Origin: Bradyrhizobium icense
GTDB lineage: Bacteria > Pseudomonadota > Alphaproteobacteria > Rhizobiales > Xanthobacteraceae
Direction: 5' to 3'
NCBI RefSeq assembly: GCF_001693385.1
Contig: NZ_CP016428.1
Location: 8,112,001 to 8,176,000, forward strand
DNA length: 64,000 nt
In this document: in pieces, positions 49,997 through 59,567 of the stretch
Numbering within the stretch: the first letter of the stretch is position 1
Layout of the letters: each line of letters begins with the position of its first letter
The notes under the pieces: generated by a model
The model's input: the letters and a program-made list of their open reading frames with translations, nothing else
Told to the model about the DNA's origin: nothing
Database searches by the model: none
Made by a program: the position numbers and the translations under genes

Positions 49997-51262
49997 TCAC
50001 ACCGTCAGCCGCACGCCATCATGGCCGCTGATCGCAAGCGTCATCACCTTGCCCGGTGCTTCGCCCGATATCGCAACCGGCAGAAAATGCTCGGTGCGTC
50101 CCTGCGTCGCGCCTTCGATCAGCACCTGACGCGTCGCGCCGATTTCCGACGCCAGCCGCCGCTGCAACGCCGCCTCGCCTACGGCGCGCAATCGCTTCGC
50201 CCGCACCTTGATCACCTCACCCGCGACCTGCGGCATCCGCGCGGCCGGCGTGCCAGGACGCCTGGAGTAGGGGAACACGTGCAGGAAGGTGAGATCGCAT
50301 TCCTCGACGAGATCCTGCGACCGCACGAACATCTCCTCAGTCTCGGTCGGAAAACCCGCAATGATATCGGCACCGAACGTGATGTCCGGGCGCAATCGCC
50401 GCACCTGCCTGCAGAATTCGATTGCGTCTTTGCGCGAATGCCGCCGCTTCATCCGCTTCAAGATGAGATCGTCGCCGGACTGCAGCGACAGGTGTAGATG
50501 CGGCATCAACCGCTCATCCTCAGCAATGACGTCGAGCAGATAACGGTCGGCCTCGATGGAATCGATCGACGAAATCCGCAGGCGCTTCAGTTCCGGCACA
50601 TGCCGCAGGATTTGCCGAGTCAATTGCCCGAGCTTCGGCGTACCCGGCAGGTCGGCGCCGTAGCTCGTCAAGTCCACGCCCGTGAGCACAATCTCGGTAT
50701 GGCCGCGTTCGGTGAGCGCACGCACCTGATCCACTACCGCCCCCATCGGCACCGAACGCGAATTGCCGCGGCCGTAGGGGATGATGCAGAAGGTGCAGCG
50801 ATGGTCGCAGCCGTTCTGCACCTGCACGAAGACGCGCGGCAGACCGGCCTTGAACCCGTCAAGCAGATGCGGCGCCATCTCCTTGACCGCCATGATATCG
50901 GCGACCGCGATCTTTTCGCTGGTCCCGACGCCAAAGCCCAAGTCGAAGGCCGCGCGCGCATCGCGCCAGGCTTCGCCCCGCATCTTGTCGTCATTGCCGA
51001 CGACGCGATCGACCTCGGCCATTTCGGCAAACATTTCTGCCTGCGTCTGCGCCGCACAGCCGGTGACGACGATGCGCACATCCGGCCGCTCGCGCTTCAG
51101 CCGTCGGATCGACTGCCGCGCCTGCGCCACCGCCTCGTTGGTCACCGCGCAGCTATTGATGACGACGGTATCGGAAAGTCCGGCGCGCTCCGCCTCGCTG
51201 GCGATCACCTCGGATTCGAAGGCGTTGAGGCGGCAGCCAAACGTGAGGACGTCGACGCTCAT
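49997..51262 (-). CDS. mtaB: tRNA (N6-threonylcarbamoyladenosine(37)-C2)-methylthiotransferase MtaB
   Basis: Radical SAM enzyme that converts t6A to ms2t6A at tRNA position 37. The 421-residue protein has the UPF0004 domain (DVLTFGCRLNAFESEVI, with a Cys; later VINSCAVT and VTGCAAQ Cys ligands) and the radical SAM C-x3-C-x2-C (CDHRCTFC), then a TRAM domain. LTGVDLTSYGADLPG favours MtaB over MiaB. It follows dapF by 5 bases, a standard pair in this group. Confidence 0.95.
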   Translation of the reverse strand: MSVDVLTFGCRLNAFESEVIASEAERAGLSDTVVINSCAVTNEAVAQARQSIRRLKRERPDVRIVVTGCAAQTQAEMFAEMAEVDRVVGNDDKMRGEAWRDARAAFDLGFGVGTSEKIAVADIMAVKEMAPHLLDGFKAGLPRVFVQVQNGCDHRCTFCIIPYGRGNSRSVPMGAVVDQVRALTERGHTEIVLTGVDLTSYGADLPGTPKLGQLTRQILRHVPELKRLRISSIDSIEADRYLLDVIAEDERLMPHLHLSLQSGDDLILKRMKRRHSRKDAIEFCRQVRRLRPDITFGADIIAGFPTETEEMFVRSQDLVEECDLTFLHVFPYSRRPGTPAARMPQVAGEVIKVRAKRLRAVGEAALQRRLASEIGATRQVLIEGATQGRTEHFLPVAISGEAPGKVMTLAISGHDGVRLTV

Positions 51263-51267
51263 TGTTC

Positions 51268-52155
51268 TCAGGCGACGCTGGCGAACAGCGCCGGATCGAA
51301 GCGGCCTTCATACTCGAAATCGGCGGTGCCGGTCATCAGCACGTGGTCGTCGCGCTCGCGCCATTCGATTGCGAGCTTGCCGCCGGGCAGCGTGATCTCG
51401 ACCGAGCGATTGGCGCGCTTTAGCCGGGCGGCGGCGACCGCGGTGGCGCAAGCGGCCGAGCCGCAGGCCCTGGTCAAGCCGACGCCGCGCTCCCAGGTGC
51501 GGATCGTGATGCGGTCGCGATCGACGATATGGGCGAGCGTGATGTTGGCGCGCTCGGGGAAGATCGGATGGTTTTCCAGAAGCGGCCCGAAGCGCTCGAG
51601 GTCATGGGCGTTGATGTCGTCGACCCAGAAGATCGCATGCGGATTGCCCATCGAGACTACCGACGGCGAATGCAGCACCGGCGCATCGATCGGCCCAACC
51701 TGCAATTCGATATAGCGGGTGTCACGAAATTCCTCGGCCAGCGGAATATCCTGCCAGCCGAACTTCGGCGCCCCCATGTCGACGGTGTAGAGGTCGGGCG
51801 CCGGGCCCTGCCAGCAATTCAACAGCCCGGCACGGGTCTCAAACGTCACCGAGGTCTGGCCGGTCTTCTCGAACAGGCGGCGCACCACGCAACGCATGCC
51901 GTTGCCGCAGGCGCCGGCCTCCGAGCCGTCATTGTTGTAGATGCGGATAAAGGCCTCGGTGCCCGCGAGCCGCGGCGGCTGCAATACCATCAACTGGTCA
52001 TAGGGCACGCCCGCCGGCGAAGCCACGGCGCGGGCGTCTTCCGGCGTCACGGCGGCGGCCTTCGAGCCAGCCTTGGAATCGCGCAGGTCGACCACGACGA
52101 TTTCGTTGCCGATGCCGTTCATTTTGGCAAATGCGTGGTTGGCCAGCGCGCTCAT
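51268..52155 (-). CDS. dapF: Diaminopimelate epimerase
   Basis: Converts LL- to meso-diaminopimelate for lysine and peptidoglycan synthesis. The 295-residue protein has both catalytic Cys in [11 protein letters not shown] and [11 protein letters not shown], and the start [20 protein letters not shown] 52155 is preferred, giving the standard N-terminus; an ATG four codons earlier is possible. First gene of dapF-mtaB. Confidence 0.97.
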   Translation of the reverse strand: MSALANHAFAKMNGIGNEIVVVDLRDSKAGSKAAAVTPEDARAVASPAGVPYDQLMVLQPPRLAGTEAFIRIYNNDGSEAGACGNGMRCVVRRLFEKTGQTSVTFETRAGLLNCWQGPAPDLYTVDMGAPKFGWQDIPLAEEFRDTRYIELQVGPIDAPVLHSPSVVSMGNPHAIFWVDDINAHDLERFGPLLENHPIFPERANITLAHIVDRDRITIRTWERGVGLTRACGSAACATAVAAARLKRANRSVEITLPGGKLAIEWRERDDHVLMTGTADFEYEGRFDPALFASVA

Positions 52156-52336
52156 GGAATTTCCCAATTTATGCCTGCCTTATATGGCGAATGATGGCGC
52201 GTTGACCAGTGCAAGGGCCTATGACGCATCTGTCATGGGACGAAAACCGACCTTGCGTGTTAGGAATAGCGCCCATCCTGGCGGGCGCGGACCGGGACAT
52301 GCCGCCGCCAGGTGGGGTGGATGGAGAATACCTGAA

Positions 52337-53044
52337 ATGAACCGTATCAGCACTTTCCGTGCGGCCGTGGCCGTGCTCGCCATGGTTGCGCTTGGCGGGG
52401 TCGCACTGGCGCAATCGCCGGCGCCCGCAGCCCCTCCGGCCGCAAACCCGGCGACGCCCAGCCCCGCACCATCGGCGGTGCCGGTCCCGCCGCCGGCCGA
52501 AACCAAGTCCCCGGCGGATGTCCCGACCGCAGAGAAACCCCCGACGCCCGTACCCCCGCCGCCAGCCGCCAACGTCCAGAACGCCGACCCATTCGGCGAA
52601 GAGTTCACGCTGGAGCCCAGGAAGGTGGTGGTGATGAAGGGCACCGCCAACTGGGATGCGGCGTTCGACACCCTGATCGATTCGTTCAAGGCGCTGACCG
52701 CCCTGCTCGACAAGCAGGGCATCAAGGCATCTGGCAATTCGATGATCGTCTACACCTCGACCGACGATACCGGTTTTACGTATCTGGCGCAGATTCCGGT
52801 CGACCAGGACGTCAAGAACCTGACCAAGGACATCAGCATGGGCAAGTCGCCCGAGGGCAAGGCGCTGAAGTTCGTCCATCGCGGATCCTACGACAACATG
52901 GACAACACCTATGAGGCGATCACCAACCACCTCGACGACAAGAAACTGGAGGCCAAAGACACCTTCATCGAGGAATACATCACCGATCCGCTGAAGACGG
53001 CGGAGGACAAGCTGGTCATCAACGTCTATGTGCCGCTGAGGTAA
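52337..53044 (+). CDS. Secreted GyrI-like domain protein with Pro-rich linker
   Basis: A 235-residue exported protein: signal peptide (FRAAVAVLAMVALGGVALAQ), a long Ala/Pro-rich linker (about 30-85), and a C-terminal GyrI-like/effector-binding-like domain (about 95-235) with LKFVHRGSYDNMDNTYEAI and EEYITDPLKTAEDKLVINVY. Such domains bind small hydrophobic ligands in cytoplasmic regulators; a periplasmic copy is unusual. ATG 52337 selected because it opens the signal peptide. It is followed after 5 bases by a SIMPL gene, so the two likely form an operon. Confidence 0.82.
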   Translation: MNRISTFRAAVAVLAMVALGGVALAQSPAPAAPPAANPATPSPAPSAVPVPPPAETKSPADVPTAEKPPTPVPPPPAANVQNADPFGEEFTLEPRKVVVMKGTANWDAAFDTLIDSFKALTALLDKQGIKASGNSMIVYTSTDDTGFTYLAQIPVDQDVKNLTKDISMGKSPEGKALKFVHRGSYDNMDNTYEAITNHLDDKKLEAKDTFIEEYITDPLKTAEDKLVINVYVPLR

Positions 53045-53049
53045 CCGGC

Positions 53050-53748
53050 ATGAAACATCCGCTTGCCCTTGCCGTCGTTGCCGCTACGTGGCTCGCCGCG
53101 CCCGCGCTGGCGCAGATGGCGCCGCCGCCTGCGATCTCCGTGACCGGCGAGGCGAACGTATCGGTAGCTCCCGACCAGGCCCAGATCGACGGCGGCGTAA
53201 CGTCGGACGCCAAGACCGCGCGCGAGGCGTCGGAGGCCAACAATGCGGCGATGGGCAAGGTGCTGCTGGCGCTGAAGGGCGCCGGCATCGAAGAGAAGGA
53301 TTACCAGACGTCGCGGCTGTCGCTACAGCCGCAATTTGCGCCAAATCGCGCCGGCCCCTCGCCCATCGTCGGCTATCGCGCCAGCAACCGCGTTACGGTC
53401 AAGATCCGCGACGTGACCAAAGTGGCGAACGTGATCGACGTGCTGGTCGGTGCCGGCGCCAATGACATCGGCGGCATCCACTTCAGCGTGACGCAGGCAT
53501 CCAAATATCTCGACGAGGCCCGCGAGAAGGCGGTCGCGGATGCCCGCCGCAAGGCGGAGATTTACGCCAAGGCTGCCAGCGTAACGCTTGGCGACGCCAT
53601 CAGCATTACCGAGGAAGGCGCCCCCGTGCCGCTACATCGCGGCAAGATGGCAGCCCCGATGGCCGCCGGCGCACCGGTGGCACAAGGCGAAGAGACGCTG
53701 TCGGTGACGGTCAGCGTCTCCTGGGCGATCAAGGCAAAAGAACAGTAA
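53050..53748 (+). CDS. SIMPL domain-containing periplasmic protein
   Basis: A 232-residue secreted protein of the SIMPL (DUF541) family: signal peptide (HPLALAVVAATWLAAPALAQ), then ISVTGEANVSVAPDQAQIDG, DYQTSRLSLQPQF and REKAVADARRKAEIYAKAAS, all family blocks. Function in bacteria is not settled; oxidative-stress and membrane roles have been reported. Co-transcribed with the GyrI-like gene. Confidence 0.9.
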   Translation: MKHPLALAVVAATWLAAPALAQMAPPPAISVTGEANVSVAPDQAQIDGGVTSDAKTAREASEANNAAMGKVLLALKGAGIEEKDYQTSRLSLQPQFAPNRAGPSPIVGYRASNRVTVKIRDVTKVANVIDVLVGAGANDIGGIHFSVTQASKYLDEAREKAVADARRKAEIYAKAASVTLGDAISITEEGAPVPLHRGKMAAPMAAGAPVAQGEETLSVTVSVSWAIKAKEQ

Positions 53749-53785
53749 TTTCCGTCGTCCCTGCGTTCGCAGGGCCGACGAGAGG

Positions 53786-54850
53786 TTAGACCTCATAAAC
53801 CTGCCCCGGCTTCAGCGCGCAGAACCGCTCCGGCGGAATCTTCGCTTCCTTGAGCGCGTCGGCCAATGCATTGACCGGCGCGTCGATCGCCTCATCGGTC
53901 AGTTGGAACGTGCCGTGATGATGCGCGAGCGCTTGTTCGGCGCCACAATCGGCGAACGCCTTCACCGCGTCCGCCGGATTCATGTGCTGATCCTTCATGA
54001 ACCAGCGCGGCTCATAGGCGCCGATCGGTAATATCGCCAGCCGCAGCGGGCCGTGCTGCTCGGCCACGCGGCGAAAATGCGTGCCCTCGCCATACCCGGA
54101 GTCGCAGACGATGTAGAGTTTGCCGGCCGGCGTCTCCAGGACAAAACTCGCCCACAGCGCCTTGTTGCGGTCGAACAGGCCGCGCGCCGACCAGTGCCGC
54201 GTCGGCACCAGCGTCACCGCGATGCCGTTGCCGAGGTCGACGCGATCCTCCCAGTCGAACGCCTCCGCTTTGATGGCCGCATCCGCATCGCGCATCGTGA
54301 TGTCGTTGCCGAGCGGCGTGATCACGCGCGGCGAAAACTTTTCCGAAAGTTTTGATAGCGTGGCGATGTCGAGATGGTCGTAATGGCCGTGCGAGACCAG
54401 CACCACGTCGATCTTCGGCAGCGCGTCGAAGGCGACGCCGGGATCGTTGTGCCGGTGCGGCCCGGCCCATGAAACCGGCGAGGCCCGCGTCGACCATACG
54501 GGATCGACGAGAATGTTGAGATCCCGCGTCTGGATCAGCCAGGAGACGTGGCCGACGAAGGACAGCCGCACCTTGTCGCCGGAAACACGCGGCGGCGGCG
54601 TATCGCTGTGCGCATTCGGCACCCAATCCGGCCAGCTCGCGCGCTTGCGGTCCGTGCCGAACTGCCAACGCAGCACCTCCGCCAATGATTTTGGCGGCAC
54701 GCCGTCGGGATCGAAGAAGCGCATGCCATCGAAATGATCGGAGACGGGACCCTCATAGGTTTTCATATTGCTGATCCAGACAGACGGCACGCCGACGGCC
54801 GTGGCGGCGCCGGCAAAGAATCCCAGAAGGCGGCGGCGGGTGATTGGCAC
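53786..54850 (-). CDS. TAT-exported metallo-beta-lactamase fold hydrolase (NAPE-PLD/UlaG-like)
   Basis: A 354-residue hydrolase with a twin-arginine signal (ITRRRLLGFFAGAATAVG), metal-binding HGHYDHLD, later ligands in TRHWSARGLF, CDSGYGEG and HHGTFQL, and the N-terminal arm (FVGHVSWLIQTRDLNILVDP) of the phospholipase D-like MBL group. Periplasmic zinc enzyme by signal type; substrate unknown. Convergent with the SIMPL gene. Confidence 0.88.
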   Translation of the reverse strand: MPITRRRLLGFFAGAATAVGVPSVWISNMKTYEGPVSDHFDGMRFFDPDGVPPKSLAEVLRWQFGTDRKRASWPDWVPNAHSDTPPPRVSGDKVRLSFVGHVSWLIQTRDLNILVDPVWSTRASPVSWAGPHRHNDPGVAFDALPKIDVVLVSHGHYDHLDIATLSKLSEKFSPRVITPLGNDITMRDADAAIKAEAFDWEDRVDLGNGIAVTLVPTRHWSARGLFDRNKALWASFVLETPAGKLYIVCDSGYGEGTHFRRVAEQHGPLRLAILPIGAYEPRWFMKDQHMNPADAVKAFADCGAEQALAHHHGTFQLTDEAIDAPVNALADALKEAKIPPERFCALKPGQVYEV

Positions 54851-55203
54851 GGGGCGGGTCAGGAAACGCGGGCGACGATAGACATGGGGCGTTATATGGA
54901 GGGTGCAGGCTCAACTTGAAACTGCGGCAAAAAGGGAGCTGACGCATCGGTCGGCCTCACGTCTAAAAAAGGAAGCTGCATCAAAGTCTTATGCTACATC
55001 CCGTGGGCGTTTTGGTCTAGTTTCTCCTTGACTTTCGCCCCTTCCGGGCGTTTAACCCGCCCACTTTCTCGGAAAGACGTTCTTTTCGACCCGCCGCCCG
55101 GCCCATGAGACCGGAGGCCAACGCCCGACAGCGCGATGCGCCCTCGGGCGCGAAAGTGTTTGGAATATCGTTTTGGCGTTTGGCGCCGGGACATATCTAG
55201 GTC
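54851..55203. other. Intergenic region upstream of ffh and the MBL gene
   Basis: About 350 bases with no acceptable gene. Between 55019 and 55170 the sequence is rich in short inverted repeats (CGCCCCTTCCGGGCG-like; GCGCCCTCGGGCGC at 55138-55151), which could be transcribed structures or part of a dispersed repeat. Promoters for ffh and the divergent MBL gene should lie here but no clear boxes were identified. Confidence 0.5.
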
Positions 55204-55303
55204 GTCATATCCCGCGAAAGCGGGGTATCCAGTACGCCGCGGCTTCTCGGTTCGAAACGAGCTGCTCTGGAATACTGGTTCACCCGCTTTCGCGGGTGAT
55301 GAC
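55204..55303. repeat. Intergenic palindromic repeat, family B
   Basis: GTCATATCCCGCGAAAGCGG at the left and CCCGCTTTCGCGGGTGATGA at the right, sharing the core ATCCAGTACGCCGCGGCTTC exactly with 16164-16264. It lies 53 bases upstream of the ffh start, so it may sit in the ffh leader. Confidence 0.88.
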
Positions 55304-55356
55304 AGTGGTGGATGGATCGACGCAGCGCCTGCAAGGGCAGCAACAGGACAACGGCA

Positions 55357-56907
55357 TTGTTCGACAATCTGTCGGAAAAGCTTGGTGGGATACTCGATCG
55401 GCTGACGGGCCGCGGTTCGCTGTCGGAAGCCGACGTTGACGCCGCGATGCGCGAGGTGCGCCGCGCGCTCTTGGAAGCCGACGTTGCGCTCGAGGTGGTC
55501 AGAAGCTTCACCGAGCGCGTCCGCGAGCAGGCGGTCGGCGCCACCGTCGTCAAGTCGGTCACGCCCGGCCAGATGGTGGTCAAGATCGTCCACGACGAAC
55601 TGATCGCCACCCTTGGCGCGGACGGTCAGACCATCGATCTCAATGCGGTGCCGCCGGTCGCCATCATGATGGTCGGCCTGCAGGGCTCCGGCAAAACCAC
55701 CACCACCGCAAAACTCGCCCGCCGCATGACCCAGCGCGACAAGCGCAAGGTGCTGATGGCCTCGCTCGATATCTACCGCCCGGCGGCGATGGAGCAATTG
55801 GCCGTGCTGGGGCGTGACCTCGACATTCCGACGCTGCCGATCGTGACGGGGCAAAAGCCGGCGCAAATTGCCAAACGCGCACTCGAAGCCGGCAAGCTCG
55901 GCGGCTACGACGTGGTGCTGCTCGACACCGCAGGCCGCACCACGCTCGACGAAGAGATGATGAGCGAGGCAGCCGAGATCAAAGCCACGGCCAATCCGCA
56001 TGAAGTGCTGCTGGTCGCGGATTCCCTGACCGGCCAGGACGCGGTCAACCTCGCGCGGTCGTTCGATCAGCGCGTCGGCCTGACCGGCATTGTGCTGACG
56101 CGCGTCGATGGCGACGGCCGCGGCGGCGCCGCGCTCTCGATGCGCGCGGTGACCGGCAAGCCGATCAAGCTGATCGGCACCGGCGAAAAGACCGATGCAC
56201 TGGAAGATTTTCACCCGAGCCGCATCGCCGGCCGCATCCTCGGCATGGGCGACGTGGTGTCGCTGGTCGAACGGGCGGCCGCGAACATCGACGCCGAAAA
56301 GGCTGCGCGCACCGCCGAACGGATGCGCAAGGGTCAGTTCGACCTCAACGACATGCGCGAGCAGTTGCTGCAGATGGCGAACATGGGCGGCATCAGCGGC
56401 TTGATGGGCATGATGCCCGGTATCGCCAAGATGAAGAACCAGATTGCGGCTGCCGGGATCGACGACAAGATCCTCAAGCGCCAGGTCGCGATCATCGATT
56501 CGATGACGCGGGCCGAGCGCAAGAACCCGGACATTCTGAAAGCCAGCCGCAAGAAGCGCATCGCCGCCGGCGCCGGCCAGAATGTCGAGCAGGTCAACAA
56601 GCTCCTGAAGATGCACCGGAACATGGCCGACATGATGAAGGCGATGGGTTCGGGCAAGCGTGGTCCGCTCGCCGGCATCGCGCAGGCGATGGGTTTTGGC
56701 GGCGGCATGAAGCCGCCCTCGCCGGAAGAGATGAAGGCGCTGGCGGACAAGATGCAGGGCGGCGCTGGTCCGGGCGGCCTGCCGAATTTGCCGAAGGATC
56801 TTCCCGCCGGCCTGCGTCAGGGATTGCCGAATCTGCCGGGACTTACCGGGCTGAGCGGCAAGCCGACACTGCCGGGCCTCGGCGGCTTTCCAGGAAAGAA
56901 GAAATGA
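55357..56907 (+). CDS. ffh: Signal recognition particle protein Ffh
   Basis: SRP GTPase, 516 residues, binds signal sequences and SRP RNA. NG domain: LFDNLSEKLGGILDRLTGRG, GLQGSGKTTTTAKLA, LLDTAGRTTLDEEMM, TRVDGDGRGGAALSMRAVTG; M domain from about residue 320 with Met-rich helices and a Gly/Met/Pro-rich tail (GLPNLPKDLPAGLRQGLPNL). The start is TTG at 55357: it gives the invariant (M)FDNLSEKLG opening; no ATG lies nearby in frame, and upstream sequence is unrelated to the family. It leads the ffh-rpsP-rimM-trmD-rplS cluster. Confidence 0.95.
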   Translation: MFDNLSEKLGGILDRLTGRGSLSEADVDAAMREVRRALLEADVALEVVRSFTERVREQAVGATVVKSVTPGQMVVKIVHDELIATLGADGQTIDLNAVPPVAIMMVGLQGSGKTTTTAKLARRMTQRDKRKVLMASLDIYRPAAMEQLAVLGRDLDIPTLPIVTGQKPAQIAKRALEAGKLGGYDVVLLDTAGRTTLDEEMMSEAAEIKATANPHEVLLVADSLTGQDAVNLARSFDQRVGLTGIVLTRVDGDGRGGAALSMRAVTGKPIKLIGTGEKTDALEDFHPSRIAGRILGMGDVVSLVERAAANIDAEKAARTAERMRKGQFDLNDMREQLLQMANMGGISGLMGMMPGIAKMKNQIAAAGIDDKILKRQVAIIDSMTRAERKNPDILKASRKKRIAAGAGQNVEQVNKLLKMHRNMADMMKAMGSGKRGPLAGIAQAMGFGGGMKPPSPEEMKALADKMQGGAGPGGLPNLPKDLPAGLRQGLPNLPGLTGLSGKPTLPGLGGFPGKKK

Positions 56908-56913
56908 GGACAC

Positions 56914-57033
56914 CGTCATTGCGAGCCAACGGGTCCGGCCTTCGGCCGGCCCGATGACAGGCTCCGCGAAGCAATCCATCGATCCGCGAAAAGAAGAATG
57001 GATTGCCGCGTCGCTTCGCTCCTCGCAATGACG
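56914..57033. repeat. Intergenic palindromic repeat, family C, between ffh and rpsP
   Basis: CGTCATTGCGAGCCAACGGG opens and CGCTTCGCTCCTCGCAATGACG closes it, ends inverted. Contains GCAATCCATCGAT, GGATTGCCGCG and GGCCTTCGGCCGGCC internal symmetries. Related to the shorter copy at 59243-59304. Confidence 0.85.
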
Positions 57034-57083
57034 AACTAAACAACTACCAGGCTTTCAATTAAACCCACACTCAGGAGAACTAA

Positions 57084-57413
57084 ATGTCAGTCGTTATCCG
57101 CCTTGCTCGCGCAGGCACCAAGAAGCGCCCGGTCTATCACGTCGTCGTCGCCGACTCGCGCTTTCCCCGCGACGGCCGCTTCATCGAGCGTCTCGGCTAT
57201 TTCAATCCGCTGCTGCCGAAGGACAATGAATCGCGCCTGAAGCTCGACATGGACAAGGTGAAGTCCTGGCTCGCCAAGGGCGCGCAGCCGTCGGACCGCG
57301 TGACGCGCTTCCTGGATGCGGCCGGTGTCGTCAAGCGCGCGCCTCGCAACAACCCGGAAAAGGCCGTGCCGCGCAAGGAGCGCAAGGCCGCCGAAGCCGC
57401 CGCGAAGGCGTAA
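57084..57413 (+). CDS. rpsP: 30S ribosomal protein S16
   Basis: A 109-residue ribosomal protein. [40 protein letters not shown] are bS16 hallmarks; the Lys/Ala-rich tail is typical of alphaproteobacteria. AGGAGA precedes the ATG. Next gene rimM starts 20 bases later. Confidence 0.97.
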   Translation: MSVVIRLARAGTKKRPVYHVVVADSRFPRDGRFIERLGYFNPLLPKDNESRLKLDMDKVKSWLAKGAQPSDRVTRFLDAAGVVKRAPRNNPEKAVPRKERKAAEAAAKA

Positions 57414-57432
57414 GGCGTAGCGGCGCACGACG

Positions 57433-57957
57433 GTGAAAACACCGATTTGCGTCGCCCGTATCGGCGCCGCGCATGGCGTGCGCGGCGCGGTGAAACTGTG
57501 GACGTTCACCGAGGATCCGCTGGCCGTAAGGCATTACGGCCCGCTGATGACCAAAGACGGCGCGCGCCAGTTCGAGGTGACGCATGTCCGCGAGGCCAAG
57601 GATCATCTGGTGGCGACGCTGAAGGGCATCACCACCCGCGAGGACGCCGAACGGCTCAACGGGCTCGAGCTCTATATCGCCCGCGACAAATTGCCTGAGA
57701 CCGACGAGGACGAGTACTATCACGCCGACCTGATCGGGCTTGCGGCGGTCAACGCCGCCGGCGAGCGGCTCGGCCGCGTGATTGCGATCCATAATTTTGG
57801 CGCCGGCGACATTATCGAAATCGCGCCGGACAAGGGCGCGACCATACTGCTGCCGTTCACCAATGCGGTGGTGCCGACAGTCGACCTCGCCAGCAGCCGC
57901 GTGGTGATCGAACTGCCGCAGGAAATCGAAGGCGACGACGCCCCGACGCTCACGTGA
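57433..57957 (+). CDS. rimM: Ribosome maturation factor RimM
   Basis: Assists 30S head assembly through S19. The 174-residue protein begins at a GTG (no ATG in a suitable place): [21 protein letters not shown] is the family opening; a C-terminal PRC-barrel domain includes [20 protein letters not shown] and [13 protein letters not shown]. It overlaps no neighbour; trmD follows after 10 bases. Confidence 0.95.
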   Translation: MKTPICVARIGAAHGVRGAVKLWTFTEDPLAVRHYGPLMTKDGARQFEVTHVREAKDHLVATLKGITTREDAERLNGLELYIARDKLPETDEDEYYHADLIGLAAVNAAGERLGRVIAIHNFGAGDIIEIAPDKGATILLPFTNAVVPTVDLASSRVVIELPQEIEGDDAPTLT

Positions 57958-57967
57958 TGGGTTTTGT

Positions 57968-58687
57968 ATGATCTGGCGCGCCACGGTTCTCACGCTCTTC
58001 CCCGAGATGTTTCCCGGACCGCTCGGCGTCAGCCTGGCGGGCAAGGCGCTGGGGTCTGGCGTGTGGGCGCTTGAGACGCGCGATATCCGGGCTTCGACGA
58101 CCGACAAGCATCGCAGCGTCGACGATACACCGGCCGGCGGCGGCCCAGGCATGGTGCTGCGGGCCGACGTGCTGGCCGCGGCGATCGACGCCGCGGAGAT
58201 CGCTCCCGATCGGCAGCGCCTTCTGATGAGCCCGCGGGGTCGGCCATTGACCCAGTCCATGGTTGCCGAACTGGCAGCGGGGCCTGGCCCCCTGATCGTC
58301 TGCGGCCGGTTCGAAGGCGTCGACCAGCGGGTCATCGAGGCCCGGAACCTCGAAGAGGTCTCGGTCGGCGACTACGTGCTGTCAGGGGGTGAGATCGCCG
58401 CGATGGCCCTCATTGACGCCTGCGTACGGCTGTTGCCGGGGGTGATGGGCAAGCAGGCCTCGGGCGTAGACGAAAGCTTTTCCGAGGGACTACTGGAATA
58501 CCCCCAATACACCCGCCCGCAGGAGTTCGAGGGCCGGACGATCCCGGAAGTCCTCGTCTCCGGCGACCACGCCAAAGTGGCGGCCTGGCGGAGGGCCGAG
58601 GCCGAAGCCCTGACCCGGGCGCGCCGACCGGATTTGTGGGCGGCGAGGGGCGGCCAAAAAGGCACAAAAAGCACGACAGACGGGTGA
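57968..58687 (+). CDS. trmD: tRNA (guanine37-N1)-methyltransferase
   Basis: SPOUT methyltransferase making m1G37, which prevents frameshifting. The 239-residue protein has the knot region [20 protein letters not shown], the [12 protein letters not shown] loop and the C-terminal Lys/Arg helices. ATG 57968 gives [20 protein letters not shown], the family start. Followed by rplS. Confidence 0.96.
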   Translation: MIWRATVLTLFPEMFPGPLGVSLAGKALGSGVWALETRDIRASTTDKHRSVDDTPAGGGPGMVLRADVLAAAIDAAEIAPDRQRLLMSPRGRPLTQSMVAELAAGPGPLIVCGRFEGVDQRVIEARNLEEVSVGDYVLSGGEIAAMALIDACVRLLPGVMGKQASGVDESFSEGLLEYPQYTRPQEFEGRTIPEVLVSGDHAKVAAWRRAEAEALTRARRPDLWAARGGQKGTKSTTDG

Positions 58688-58795
58688 CAAGCGCGGTCCG
58701 ATGCCTTATACGGGCGCCAAATCCGCACACGCGCAGGATAGATGGACGTTTGCGCAGCCCCCGAAAGGCTGGGCGCGCCGCCGATGGAGATTTCA

Positions 58796-59176
58796 ATGAA
58801 CCTCATTCAACAGCTCGAAAAAGAGCAATTCGAAAAACTGTCGGCGACCAAGTCGATCCCGGAATTCGGCCCCGGCGATACCGTGATCGTCAACGTCAAG
58901 GTGGTCGAAGGCGAGCGCACCCGCGTGCAGGCCTATGAAGGCGTCTGCATCGGCCGTTCCGGTGGCGGGCTCAACGAGAGCTTCACCGTCCGCAAGATTT
59001 CCTACGGTGAAGGCGTCGAGCGCGTGTTCCCGGTGATGTCGCCGATGATCGACTCGATCAAGGTGGTGCGCCGCGGCAAGGTGCGCCGCGCCAAGCTGTA
59101 TTACCTGCGCAGCCTGCGCGGCAAGTCGGCCCGCATCGTCGAGAAGCAGGATCGCGCCGCCGCCGTCGGCGAGTAA
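58796..59176 (+). CDS. rplS: 50S ribosomal protein L19
   Basis: A 126-residue ribosomal protein. [35 protein letters not shown] and [20 protein letters not shown], then [16 protein letters not shown] are bL19 hallmarks. ATG 58796 is preferred (GGAG upstream). Last gene of the ffh-rpsP-rimM-trmD-rplS group; a terminator follows. Confidence 0.97.
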   Translation: MNLIQQLEKEQFEKLSATKSIPEFGPGDTVIVNVKVVEGERTRVQAYEGVCIGRSGGGLNESFTVRKISYGEGVERVFPVMSPMIDSIKVVRRGKVRRAKLYYLRSLRGKSARIVEKQDRAAAVGE

Positions 59177-59204
59177 TTCGTCCCGGACGGGATGTGACGA
59201 AAAG

Positions 59205-59231
59205 GCGCGGGGTTTGGCCCCGCGCTTTTTT
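59205..59231 (+). terminator. Intrinsic terminator after rplS
   Basis: Perfect 8 bp stem GCGCGGGG/CCCCGCGC with loop TTTGG, directly followed by six T residues, 29 bases after the rplS stop. Confidence 0.9.
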
Positions 59232-59242
59232 GTTGCGGCCCT

Positions 59243-59304
59243 CGTCATTGCGAGAAGCCAACGGGTCGCGCCAATGCGCGCCCCGTTGGCTTCTCGCAAT
59301 GACG
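59243..59304. repeat. Intergenic palindromic repeat, family C (short copy)
   Basis: CGTCATTGCGAGAAGCCAAC and GTTGGCTTCTCGCAATGACG are perfect inverted copies of each other, 21 bases or more per arm, around a GGTCGCGCCAATGCGCGCC loop region. A clean example of the C family, placed just after the rplS terminator. Confidence 0.9.
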
Positions 59305-59357
59305 GCTGGTTACAAACGCATATCGCGCTTGGATACCTCATGTGCTATGAGGCTGGA

Positions 59358-59492
59358 ATGGTTCTAGATCGTACCAGCGCCGCCTTCGGCACCGCCCCGC
59401 GAATCGTCATCGACGATCGCTCGCGCCTGCCCGGCCGCTTTTTCGGACGGTTCGCGACGTCGGCCACGTCCGAGCTTGCGCGCGCGGCTTGA
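59358..59492 (+). CDS. Possible small protein upstream of leuC
   Basis: A 44-residue open frame (MVLDRTSAAFGTAPRIVIDD, basic C-terminus FGRFATSATSELARAA) with GAGGCTGG before the ATG, ending 75 bases before leuC. It carries a single Leu codon run too short for a leucine attenuator peptide. It may be a leader ORF or chance; I recognise no family. Low confidence. Confidence 0.25.
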   Translation: MVLDRTSAAFGTAPRIVIDDRSRLPGRFFGRFATSATSELARAA

Positions 59493-59567
59493 CGCTGCGC
59501 TGACGTCCGCTGCTTGCGCATTTGCGCTTGACCGCTCACACAGAAATTCTTTTTGGAGCTTACGCTC

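Noticed and set aside
54994..56979. 661-codon minus-strand frame opposite ffh
   Set aside because: Antisense shadow of ffh, continuing into an intergenic repeat; no family resemblance.
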